Positions 1 to 4,703 of a DNA stretch of 5,269 bases are shown here, in pieces. Position numbers and translations under genes: made by a program. The DNA comes from Cyanobacteriota bacterium (GTDB taxonomy: Bacteria; Cyanobacteriota; Cyanobacteriia; Leptolyngbyales; Leptolyngbyaceae): the NCBI GenBank assembly GCA_027482985.1, contig JAIXVO010000743.1, positions 1 through 5,269 on the forward strand. Reading direction: 5' to 3'. Position 1 is the stretch's first letter. Each line of letters starts with the position of its first letter. Under the pieces are notes generated by a model. That model was not told the DNA's origin and searched no databases. It saw only the letters and a list, made by a program, of their open reading frames with translations.

Positions 1-19
1 GGATTGATAACTCGGCATC

Positions 20-25
20 TATAGT
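20..25 (+). promoter_or_regulatory. Possible -10 element upstream of first FHA gene
   Basis: TATAGT differs from the TATAAT consensus at one base. Its -35 partner would fall at or beyond the left edge of the window, so it cannot be assessed. If used, it would give a leader of about 100 bases before the ATG at 134. An 8-base TGATTTGA overlaps just downstream (25-32), the same element that clusters upstream of tmk. Nothing else of note is seen in the first 133 bases. Confidence 0.2.
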
Positions 26-133
26 GATTTGATTTTACCCGTCTGGGAGAATTAACCTCACGCCACCCGATGCGCTGCTCAAACCCCTCTCCCTTTTGCT
101 GATTCTGCCGTTCGTCACAACACCCTTACTCCA

Positions 134-556
134 ATGCCGATTGCACCTCATCAAAGTCATCTATTAATCATTCAGGACGACAAAGGCCGCCACGAAATTT
201 CCCTGGAAAGCCCCAAATACACGATTGGTCGTGATCCCAATTGTGATATTCGGCTGGTTTCTCAGTTTGTCTCCCGTCGTCATGCCACCCTGGTGCAGTT
301 GATGAACGACGATGGCACCTATGCTTACCGGATTGTGGATGGGATTCCTGCTGGGAAGCCGAGTTCGAATGGGTTGTTGATTAATGGCCGCAAGCTCCGG
401 GCGCACAATTTGCAGCATGAGGATCTGGTAGTGTTTGGCCCCAAAGTGAGTGCTACCTATTTACTGCTCAAACGCGATGAAGTGCAGACGGCACCTGTGG
501 ACGAATTTGATATTACTTTGATTGGCCCCAATATGATTGGGGAACCGGAGGTGTGA
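134..556 (+). CDS. Small FHA-domain protein (first of a tandem pair)
   Basis: This 140-residue protein is almost entirely one forkhead-associated (FHA) domain, a fold that binds phosphothreonine peptides and usually works downstream of Ser/Thr kinases. The recognition residues are all present: Gly32-Arg33 in IGRDPNCDIRL, Ser47 and His50 in VSRRHA, and Asn79-Gly80 before LLINGRKL. No signal peptide, membrane segment or second domain is seen, so it should be a cytoplasmic adaptor. After the domain comes a short tail with DEFDITLIGPNMIGEPE (residues 123-139), almost unchanged in the next gene. The ATG at 134 is chosen because the paralogue aligns from its own Met with no gap (M-x3-P-x-Q-x-HLLII). 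The frame is open upstream to 56 but offers no other start codon, and no Shine-Dalgarno sequence is visible. Domain assignment is firm; binding partner and pathway are unknown. Confidence 0.93.
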   Translation: MPIAPHQSHLLIIQDDKGRHEISLESPKYTIGRDPNCDIRLVSQFVSRRHATLVQLMNDDGTYAYRIVDGIPAGKPSSNGLLINGRKLRAHNLQHEDLVVFGPKVSATYLLLKRDEVQTAPVDEFDITLIGPNMIGEPEV

Positions 557-567
557 ATTATTCACAC
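551..567 (+). promoter_or_regulatory. Perfect inverted repeat over the FHA1 stop codon
   Basis: GTGTGAA (551-557) and TTCACAC (561-567) form a perfect 7-bp dyad with a 3-base centre, and the TGA stop at 554-556 lies inside the left arm. A second palindrome, CGCGATCGCG (567-576, containing HIP1), abuts it directly. No T-run follows, so a classic intrinsic terminator is not supported. It could be a 3'-end stabilising hairpin or a protein-binding dyad. Confidence 0.4.
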
Positions 568-932
568 GCGATCGCGTCGTGGCAGTGTAAGATATACACG
601 GTCAATCCAGGCAATTAACTCTAACGTTGAGAACTGTGTGAGAGTCCAACACTGCTTTACAAGTTAGGTAAACTGTTTGTTAGAGAACTTGCCCCGCCCA
701 TTTTTCATCTGTTTTTGGGTTTCCCTGTTGCTAAGTTTATTTTTTGTTTGTGCCAACGTGTCAATGACCAACTGAATGGCATTCGTCGTGGCGAAATTTA
801 CGCCCTGTTTGTTTGGTCAATTCCGATTAAGGGTACACCTCCCACCAACAAAGCTGAACAGTCGCGTCATGACTTGGGTGGCAACTCTGCTTCAGTTTCC
901 CTGTTTTGATGTCCTCGCGTATTTCCTCCTCA
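557..932 (+). other. Non-coding gap between the FHA paralogues
   Basis: About 350-375 bases without a supportable gene. The short open frames here (for example 715-909 and 776-979) have no recognisable domain and run into the second FHA gene in the wrong frame, so they are not called. The left part has several short complementary segments: CTCTAAC (619-625) with GTTAGAG (679-685), CAAGTT (660-665) with AACTTG (686-691), and TTTAC (656-660) with GTAAA (668-672). A T-rich stretch follows around 701-745. TTTCCCTGTT occurs twice, at 720-729 and 896-905. This could be a structured leader of the second FHA gene, a small RNA, or decayed sequence left by the duplication. No convincing -35/-10 pair was found. 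Confidence 0.4.
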
Positions 933-1451
933 ATGTCCTCAGAACCGAAACAAAATCATCTCCTGATCATCGAAGATGACAGAGGGCGTCGTGAGTTTCT
1001 TCTGGATGCCCCACAATATTCCATTGGTCGTGATCCCAAATGTGATATTCGTTTGGTGTCACAGTTCGTTTCACGCCACCATGCCACCTTATTAGAGTTT
1101 AAGCGAGCGGATGGCTCGCGCAGTTACCGCATTGTGGATGGCAACGCCAAAGGCCGAGCCAGTGCGAATGGCTTATTAATCAATGGACGGAAATTGCAAG
1201 GCCACGATTTAACCAATGAAGATGAGGTGGTCTTTGGTCCGAAAGTGCGGGCAATTTATTACTTGCTGCAGCGAGATGCGGTGGTGACCGTGCCCCCGGA
1301 TGAATTTGATATCACCTTAATCAGCCCCAATATGATCGGAGATCCGGAAGATGAATTCAAAGATCATTGTTTGAATTCGCCGGAAGAGCCGACTGAAATT
1401 GAAGCGGACGATGATGACGAAAAAGATAATGAAGAGAACGCTGATGAGTGA
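933..1451 (+). CDS. Small FHA-domain protein with acidic tail (second of pair)
   Basis: Read from the ATG at 933 this is a 172-residue FHA protein, identical to its upstream neighbour at about 92 of 140 aligned positions by hand count. The phosphothreonine-binding residues are kept: Gly32-Arg33, Ser47, His50, Asn79-Gly80. So is the post-domain motif DEFDITLISPNMIGDPE (123-139). Unlike the neighbour it continues for about 34 residues, of which 18 are Asp or Glu, including a DDDDE run; this part should be disordered. TTG at 906 and ATG at 909 are in-frame alternatives adding 9 or 8 Ser-rich residues. ATG 933 is preferred because it aligns residue for residue with the paralogue's start. None of the three has a Shine-Dalgarno sequence. 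Role inferred: phosphoprotein-binding adaptor, with specificity or partners changed by the tail. Confidence 0.92.
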   Translation: MSSEPKQNHLLIIEDDRGRREFLLDAPQYSIGRDPKCDIRLVSQFVSRHHATLLEFKRADGSRSYRIVDGNAKGRASANGLLINGRKLQGHDLTNEDEVVFGPKVRAIYYLLQRDAVVTVPPDEFDITLISPNMIGDPEDEFKDHCLNSPEEPTEIEADDDDEKDNEENADE

Positions 1452-1469
1452 TCGGCGATGCTAGGCGGA

Positions 1470-1481
1470 GGGCGATCGCCC
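1470..1481. repeat. 12-bp palindrome GGGCGATCGCCC between convergent genes
   Basis: An extended HIP1 palindrome in the 92-base gap between the second FHA gene and the convergent small gene. It is self-complementary over its whole length and has no T-run on either side, so it is described as a HIP1-type palindrome and not as a terminator. Nothing better resembling a terminator is seen in this gap. Confidence 0.5.
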
Positions 1482-1543
1482 ATCAAGTCGTGGGTGCGGT
1501 TGAATCGCTTGAAATGATTAGACTACTGCTAGTGAGTTTGCAG

Positions 1544-1891
1544 TTAACCCGCGATCGCTTCAATTAAGCGCCATTGACGGGCATCCATAATCGCTTGATT
1601 GACTCGGTTATAGGTCTGACAGCAGTGATTATCGATCTTCAAGGGTAATTCTTCGTTTTTCAACACCACTTGCATTTGCACTGCGTCATCGGTAGTCGTG
1701 GTTTGATCCACTAACACTTCAACTGTGACCAATTGATGGTAGGCGACCTTGCCAGGATTCTCCCTTGCCATCAAGTAGTCACCTGTCTGGTAAACAATAT
1801 TGAAGTTACAAGATTCTAAAACTTCGCCTAGCAACTGTTGAAAGCTACTAACCGACGCGGCAATTTTGAATAATCCAGTGTATCGAGCCAT
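1544..1891 (-). CDS. Small conserved cyanobacterial protein, function unknown
   Basis: A 115-residue soluble protein starting MARYTGLFKIAASVSS. I know this type of sequence as a conserved cyanobacterial hypothetical, from memory only. It has no signal peptide, membrane segment or nucleotide-binding motif. Visible features are the segment YQTGDYLMARENPGKV (34-49), an alternating hydrophobic strand LVTVEVLVD (54-62), a second strand VQMQVVLKNEELPL (71-84), and DNHCCQTYNRVNQAI (87-101) with adjacent Cys90-Cys91; Cys28 is the only other cysteine. The pattern suggests a small alpha/beta fold, possibly ligand-binding or dimeric. ATG 1891 is preferred over an in-frame GTG at 1915, which would add eight residues (MIKPSKFI) before the conserved-looking MARYTG start. 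Neither has a clear Shine-Dalgarno sequence. It is divergent from tmk and convergent with the FHA gene, so probably a single-gene unit. No function is assigned. Confidence 0.82.
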   Translation of the reverse strand: MARYTGLFKIAASVSSFQQLLGEVLESCNFNIVYQTGDYLMARENPGKVAYHQLVTVEVLVDQTTTTDDAVQMQVVLKNEELPLKIDNHCCQTYNRVNQAIMDARQWRLIEAIAG

Positions 1892-1929
1892 GATGAATTT
1901 TGAAGGTTTTATCACGACTTCGCCATGAT

Positions 1930-1952
1930 AACGTTCATCCCGATAGAACGTT
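1930..1952 (-). promoter_or_regulatory. AACGTTC-N9-GAACGTT dyad, candidate operator
   Basis: AACGTTC (1930-1936) and GAACGTT (1946-1952) are perfect 7-bp inverted arms around a 9-base centre, a size typical of dimeric regulator sites. The dyad lies 38-60 bases upstream of the ATG of the - strand small gene and directly downstream of its best -10 candidate, a position suited to repression. Each arm contains AACGTT, itself a palindrome, so the site could also be read as two copies of one element. Confidence 0.4.
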
Positions 1953-1979
1953 TAATACATGTGCTCCGTCCTTAGCCAA
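1952..1979 (-). promoter_or_regulatory. Candidate promoter of the - strand small gene
   Basis: On the - strand TTGGCT (complement of 1974-1979) and TATTAA (complement of 1952-1957) are spaced by 16 bases, each matching four of six consensus positions. Transcription would begin inside the AACGTTC dyad, about 50 bases before the ATG at 1891. The match is modest; the position is what makes it plausible. Confidence 0.3.
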
Positions 1980-2021
1980 GTAACAATTGAGCAAGAAGAC
2001 TCCAACACGGGAAGTGACTGA

Positions 2022-2089
2022 GTTCTGACTTGATTTGACACTAATATGTGATTTGAATCTCAAATCAAAGCGTGATTTCGAATCAGAAC
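2022..2089. promoter_or_regulatory. Nested dyad cluster with TGATTTGA elements
   Basis: GTTCTGA (2022-2028) and TCAGAAC (2083-2089) bracket a 68-base block. Inside it TGATTTGA occurs at 2031-2038 and 2049-2056, and its complement TCAAATCA at 2060-2067; the last two form an 8-bp dyad with a 3-base centre. A degenerate copy, TGATTTCGAATCA, sits at 2073-2085, itself a small dyad and displaced by exactly 24 bases from the 2049 copy. Another TGATTTGA lies at 25-32, upstream of the first FHA gene. The block is upstream of the likely tmk promoter and between divergent genes, which suits a regulator-binding array. A cruciform-forming element or small RNA is also possible. Confidence 0.45.
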
Positions 2090-2101
2090 AAAATTTTTCT
2101 C

Positions 2102-2131
2102 TGGAAATTATGCAAGTAAACCCTACATAAT
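2102..2131 (+). promoter_or_regulatory. tmk: Candidate tmk promoter
   Basis: CATAAT (2126-2131) matches five of six -10 positions. TGGAAA (2102-2107) matches four of six -35 positions, with an 18-base spacer. It would give a leader of roughly 50 bases before the ATG at 2192 and places the TGATTTGA cluster immediately upstream, where an activator could sit. Prediction by eye only. Confidence 0.3.
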
Positions 2132-2178
2132 TGCTTGAGTTTTTCAACTAACCATGGACAGATTGTAATCAAACGGCT

Positions 2179-2182
2179 GAGG
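2179..2182 (+). promoter_or_regulatory. tmk: Shine-Dalgarno sequence fixing the tmk start
   Basis: GAGG lies nine bases before the ATG at 2192. The longer reading from a TTG at 2135 has no such signal and would add 19 residues ahead of the family's normal beginning. This site decides the start in favour of 2192. Confidence 0.6.
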
Positions 2183-2191
2183 TTACACAAG

Positions 2192-2872
2192 ATGAAGGGG
2201 CGATTGATTGTCTTTGAAGGTGGAGAGGGGGGCGGCAAAACGACTCAACTAGCGCGATCGCAGCAGTGGCTCCAGGCCAGCGGGTGGCTCGCCAAGCTTC
2301 AGGCTCAGGGGCAGATCCAGCAGCTCATCACTACGCGGGAACCCGGCGGGACTCCCATCGGCCAAAAAATTCGCCACCTATTATTAGATCACACTGATTC
2401 TGAAGTCGTTCAGGATCGAACTGAATTATTGCTGTATGCCGCCGATCGCGCCCAACACGTCGAAGCCTTCCTGCGTCCCCACTTGGCTGCTGGCGCACTG
2501 ATCCTCTGCGATCGCTATGTGGACTCGACCATTGCTTACCAGGGCTACGGTCGCGGGCTGGATTTGTCCCTGATTCACCAACTCAACCACCTCGCCACCC
2601 ACGGGTTACAAAGTGATATCACCCTCTGGCTCGATCTCGATCCTGCCATTGGCCTCGCCCGCACCGATCGCCGTGCTACCCGCGATCGCATCGAACAAGC
2701 CGATCTCAGCTTCCATCAACGCGTCCATCAAGGCTTCATGACCCTGGCTGCTCAGTCCCCCGAGCGCATGATTCGGATCGATGCCAACCAACCCGAAGCC
2801 ACCGTCGCCGCCCAAATTCAAGCCACGCTTCAGCAGTTCCTGCATCAATGGTTTGGTGCGGCGATTGAGTAA
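2192..2872 (+). CDS. tmk: Thymidylate kinase (dTMP kinase)
   Basis: Phosphorylates dTMP to dTDP with ATP in the cytoplasm, an essential step in dTTP supply for DNA synthesis. The 226-residue product shows the family motifs in order: Walker A GGEGGGKT (10-17), TREPGGT (48-54), the Asp-Arg motif CDRYVDSTIAYQGYGRGL (106-123), and a lid with DRRATRDRIEQADLSFHQRV (159-178). The P-loop has no arginine while the lid has several, the arrangement of the E. coli-type (type II) enzymes; that reading comes from family knowledge. It is slightly longer than the usual 205-215 residues because of extra residues around 30-46, between the P-loop helix and TREPGGT. Start at ATG 2192 is supported by a GAGG nine bases upstream and by MKGRLIVFEG being the normal N-terminus. 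holB follows on the same strand after 211 bases. No key residue appears missing. Confidence 0.97.
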   Translation: MKGRLIVFEGGEGGGKTTQLARSQQWLQASGWLAKLQAQGQIQQLITTREPGGTPIGQKIRHLLLDHTDSEVVQDRTELLLYAADRAQHVEAFLRPHLAAGALILCDRYVDSTIAYQGYGRGLDLSLIHQLNHLATHGLQSDITLWLDLDPAIGLARTDRRATRDRIEQADLSFHQRVHQGFMTLAAQSPERMIRIDANQPEATVAAQIQATLQQFLHQWFGAAIE

Positions 2873-2880
2873 TCTAGTAG

Positions 2881-2914
2881 AAAAGGCAAAAGGCAGAAGG
2901 CAGAGGGCAGCAGG
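2881..2914 (+). repeat. Purine-rich heptad tract, left arm of inverted repeat
   Basis: Four degenerate heptads follow one another: AAAAGGC (2881-2887), AAAAGGC (2888-2894), AGAAGGC (2895-2901), AGAGGGC (2902-2908), then AGCAGG. The tract begins eight bases after the tmk stop. It resembles the short tandemly repeated repetitive (STRR) heptamers known in filamentous cyanobacteria. It is complementary to the tract at 3038-3075: the segment from 2892 to 2910 pairs with the right arm with about one mismatch. Confidence 0.75.
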
Positions 2915-3008
2915 AACAGCCATTTTCATCATCGCCAGAGAGCCGCCCTCATGACGGGCTTTCTGCCATCTTCTATCGCTCTTCCCCTCCCTTCTTCAGC
3001 CGACCCTT

Positions 3009-3028
3009 CCCGCCCTCTCCCGCCCTCT
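3009..3028 (+). repeat. Tandem 10-bp repeat CCCGCCCTCT x2
   Basis: Two exact, adjacent copies at 3009-3018 and 3019-3028, in the pyrimidine-rich stretch leading to the heptad tract. They share the GCCCTCT core of the heptads, so they may be diverged members of the same array with extra C residues. Confidence 0.65.
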
Positions 3029-3037
3029 TAATTCTCC

Positions 3038-3075
3038 TCCTGCCCTCTGCCCTCTGCCCTCTGCCCTCTGCCCCC
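3038..3075 (+). repeat. TGCCCTC heptad tract, right arm of inverted repeat
   Basis: Four perfect TGCCCTC units (3041-3047, 3048-3054, 3055-3061, 3062-3068) and a fifth, TGCCCCC (3069-3075), end eight bases before the holB ATG. The perfect copies suggest recent expansion or ongoing homogenisation, whereas the complementary tract after tmk is degenerate. Transcribed together, the two tracts could fold into a long hairpin with a loop of roughly 130 bases. Confidence 0.8.
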
Positions 3076-3083
3076 ACTTACCC

Positions 3084-4061
3084 ATGTCTTCCTTCTCCCC
3101 CCTCATTGGTCAACCTCGCGCTGTGGAATTGCTGACACAGGCGATCGCGCAGGCGCGCATTGCCCCGGCTTACCTGTTTGCGGGGGCGGAGGGAGTGGGG
3201 CGGAGCGTGGCGGCGGAGTGTTTTGTGGCGGCGTTATTTGCGGCGGGGCGATCGTCCGAGCACGAGTTACGGGGGATAGGGCAGCGGATGCAGCAGCGGA
3301 ATCACCCGGATTTGTTGTGGGTGGAACCGACTTACTTACATCAGGGGAAACGCCTGTCGATCGCGGAGGCGATCGCGGCGGATATTAAACGCAAAACCTC
3401 GCCGCTGATTCGGCTGGAACAGGTGCGGGAGATCAGCCAGTTTTTGTCGCGATCGCCCCTGGAAGCGCCGCGATCGGTGGTCGTGCTGGAGCAGGCGGAG
3501 ACGATGCCGGAAGCGGCGGCCAATGCGCTGTTAAAAACCCTGGAAGAACCGGGGCAGGCAACGTTGATATTAATTGCTCAAAGTGTCGAATCACTGCTGC
3601 CGACGCTGGTTTCTCGGTGCCAGCGAATTCCGTTTTTTCGGCTCTCCCAGGAGGATTTGACGGCAGTGTTGACGACGGTCGGGCAGCCGGAGGTTTTAGC
3701 GCAGCCGCAAATTTTACAATTGGCACAGGGTAGTCCAGGAGCCGCGATCGCCCATTGGCAAAGACTTCAGGAGATTGCGCCAGAATTATTGCAACAACTG
3801 ACTCAACCCGTCCCCTCGCCGCGTGTGGCGCTGACGTTGGCGCGGCAAATTCAGCAGGCGGTAGAACTGGATGCCCAACTGTGGCTCATTGACTTCCTGC
3901 AAGCGCAAACCTGGAATACGGCCACAACCCAAGCTTTACCGTCGATTCAGGGCATGGTGCCCCGGCTGAAAACCCTCGAACAGGCGCGGGAATATTTGCG
4001 GCAAAATGTCAATCCCCGGTTGGTGTGGGAAGTCACCTTGCTGGGGATGGTGACGGGCTAA
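3084..4061 (+). CDS. holB: DNA polymerase III subunit delta prime
   Basis: A clamp-loader subunit that helps the tau/gamma-delta complex place the sliding clamp on DNA at the replication fork. The 325-residue product has an AAA+-like domain: LIGQPRAVELL (7-17), a Walker A-like GAEGVGRS (34-41) with Arg in place of the usual Lys, a Walker B-like VVVLEQAE (132-139), NALLKTLEEP (147-156), and the arginine-finger SRC motif (177-179). A C-terminal collar region ends with NVNPRLVWE (308-316). The four-cysteine zinc module of the E. coli subunit is absent; only Cys46 lies in that region. The degenerate P-loop fits the non-ATPase stator role known for this subunit. HPDLLWVEPTYLHQGKRL (74-91) is, from memory, typical of cyanobacterial versions. 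ATG 3084 is the only start in the open frame and has no Shine-Dalgarno sequence, only the heptad tract upstream. It follows tmk, a common pairing in bacteria. Confidence 0.95.
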   Translation: MSSFSPLIGQPRAVELLTQAIAQARIAPAYLFAGAEGVGRSVAAECFVAALFAAGRSSEHELRGIGQRMQQRNHPDLLWVEPTYLHQGKRLSIAEAIAADIKRKTSPLIRLEQVREISQFLSRSPLEAPRSVVVLEQAETMPEAAANALLKTLEEPGQATLILIAQSVESLLPTLVSRCQRIPFFRLSQEDLTAVLTTVGQPEVLAQPQILQLAQGSPGAAIAHWQRLQEIAPELLQQLTQPVPSPRVALTLARQIQQAVELDAQLWLIDFLQAQTWNTATTQALPSIQGMVPRLKTLEQAREYLRQNVNPRLVWEVTLLGMVTG

Positions 4062-4093
4062 CCATTTTGTAGAATGTCAAAAAGATTGCTGAA

Positions 4094-4097
4094 GAGG
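4094..4097 (+). promoter_or_regulatory. Shine-Dalgarno sequence fixing a GTG start
   Basis: GAGG, within GAAGAGGG, sits eight bases before the GTG at 4106 and supports that non-ATG codon as the start of the TPR gene. It is the strongest ribosome-binding site in the window after that of tmk. Confidence 0.6.
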
Positions 4098-4105
4098 GTG
4101 AACTG

Positions 4106-4636
4106 GTGACTGCAAATCAATCTGATGCCTCGCAAACGGAGTTTCAAGCTGGCAAAGCGGCGTTTGAGCGGGGTGATTATCGTAAGGCGGTTCATCATCT
4201 GGAAAATGCCTGTGCCCTGGTGAGTTTGAATTCGATGTTGGGTGGCTCGATTCAAACCTGGTTGGTGACGGCCTATCAAGCGACGGGACAGGAACAGGCG
4301 GCGATCGCCCTCTGTCGCCAACTGACCCAACACCCAGACTGGCAAACTCGCAAAGAAGGCAAACGCATTTTGTATATTCTGGAAGCCCCCAAGTTGCAGG
4401 CGCGACCCGAATGGCTGACCCAAATTCCCGATTTGGGCAATCTGGCGGATCAGAGTGAGCGCGATCGCCGAGCGATCCCCGCCCGTCCCGCCGCGAAATC
4501 TCCTCCGGCTCGCACTTCGGCATACAAACTGGAATCGGTAGACTTAAGCCAGGTCAACCGGGAGGATCGCGGGTTTATTTGGGTGGCCGTCGGTGCGTCC
4601 TTACTCCTGCTTGCTAGTCTGGTATGGCTGATGTAA
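4106..4636 (+). CDS. TPR protein with C-terminal membrane anchor
   Basis: A 176-residue protein that begins with two probable tetratricopeptide repeats. The first is near 11-44 (TEFQAGKAAFERGDYRKAVHHLENA), fitting the TPR pattern well; the second, near 48-81 (TWLVTAYQATGQEQAAIALCRQL), is looser. A Pro/Arg/Ala-rich linker (about 118-138) leads to a charged stretch and then a single hydrophobic helix, GFIWVAVGASLLLLASLVWLM (156-176), ending at the very C-terminus. With no signal peptide this looks like a tail-anchored protein whose TPR part faces the cytoplasm and binds a partner. The GTG start is chosen for the GAGG eight bases upstream. It lies 44 bases after holB and 67 before a lipoprotein gene, so cotranscription is likely. 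I recall a cyanobacterial family of this layout but know no assigned function. Confidence 0.88.
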   Translation: MTANQSDASQTEFQAGKAAFERGDYRKAVHHLENACALVSLNSMLGGSIQTWLVTAYQATGQEQAAIALCRQLTQHPDWQTRKEGKRILYILEAPKLQARPEWLTQIPDLGNLADQSERDRRAIPARPAAKSPPARTSAYKLESVDLSQVNREDRGFIWVAVGASLLLLASLVWLM

Positions 4637-4703
4637 GGAATAATGGGATATCCTAATTTCCCGCTCATCTCCCCAACTGCCCCTTTGAGTGAATCTTTTG
4701 ATC

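Noticed and set aside
715..979. Two short + strand open frames in the gap between the FHA genes
   Set aside because: They overlap each other and the FHA start in wrong frames, show no known motif, and contain T-rich, low-information stretches.
2035..2040. Perfect TTGACA as a -35 element
   Set aside because: No -10-like hexamer occurs 16-18 bases downstream; it is part of a TGATTTGA repeat.
1935..2147. Open frame of 70 codons on the - strand in the divergent region
   Set aside because: It covers the dyad cluster and both candidate promoters, has no recognisable domain and no credible start signal.
2135..2191. N-terminal extension of tmk from TTG 2135
   Set aside because: The added 19 residues precede the normal family start, and the ATG at 2192 has the ribosome-binding site.
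2941..2965. Possible intrinsic terminator after tmk (GCCC...GGGC followed by TTTCT)
   Set aside because: The stem is only four to five pairs, needs a bulge to extend, and the T-run is broken, so it is too weak to call.
2881..3075. CRISPR array
   Set aside because: Repeat units are seven bases long and directly adjacent with no unique spacers; these are heptad tandem repeats.
4070..4075. TAGAAT as a -10 element for the TPR gene
   Set aside because: No -35 partner at 16-18 bases was found; a single hexamer in an AT-rich gap is weak evidence, although a local promoter is possible.
4077..4523. 148-codon open frame antisense to the TPR gene
   Set aside because: Composition is that of a reverse-strand shadow; the TPR frame has a good ribosome-binding site, domain structure and membrane helix.
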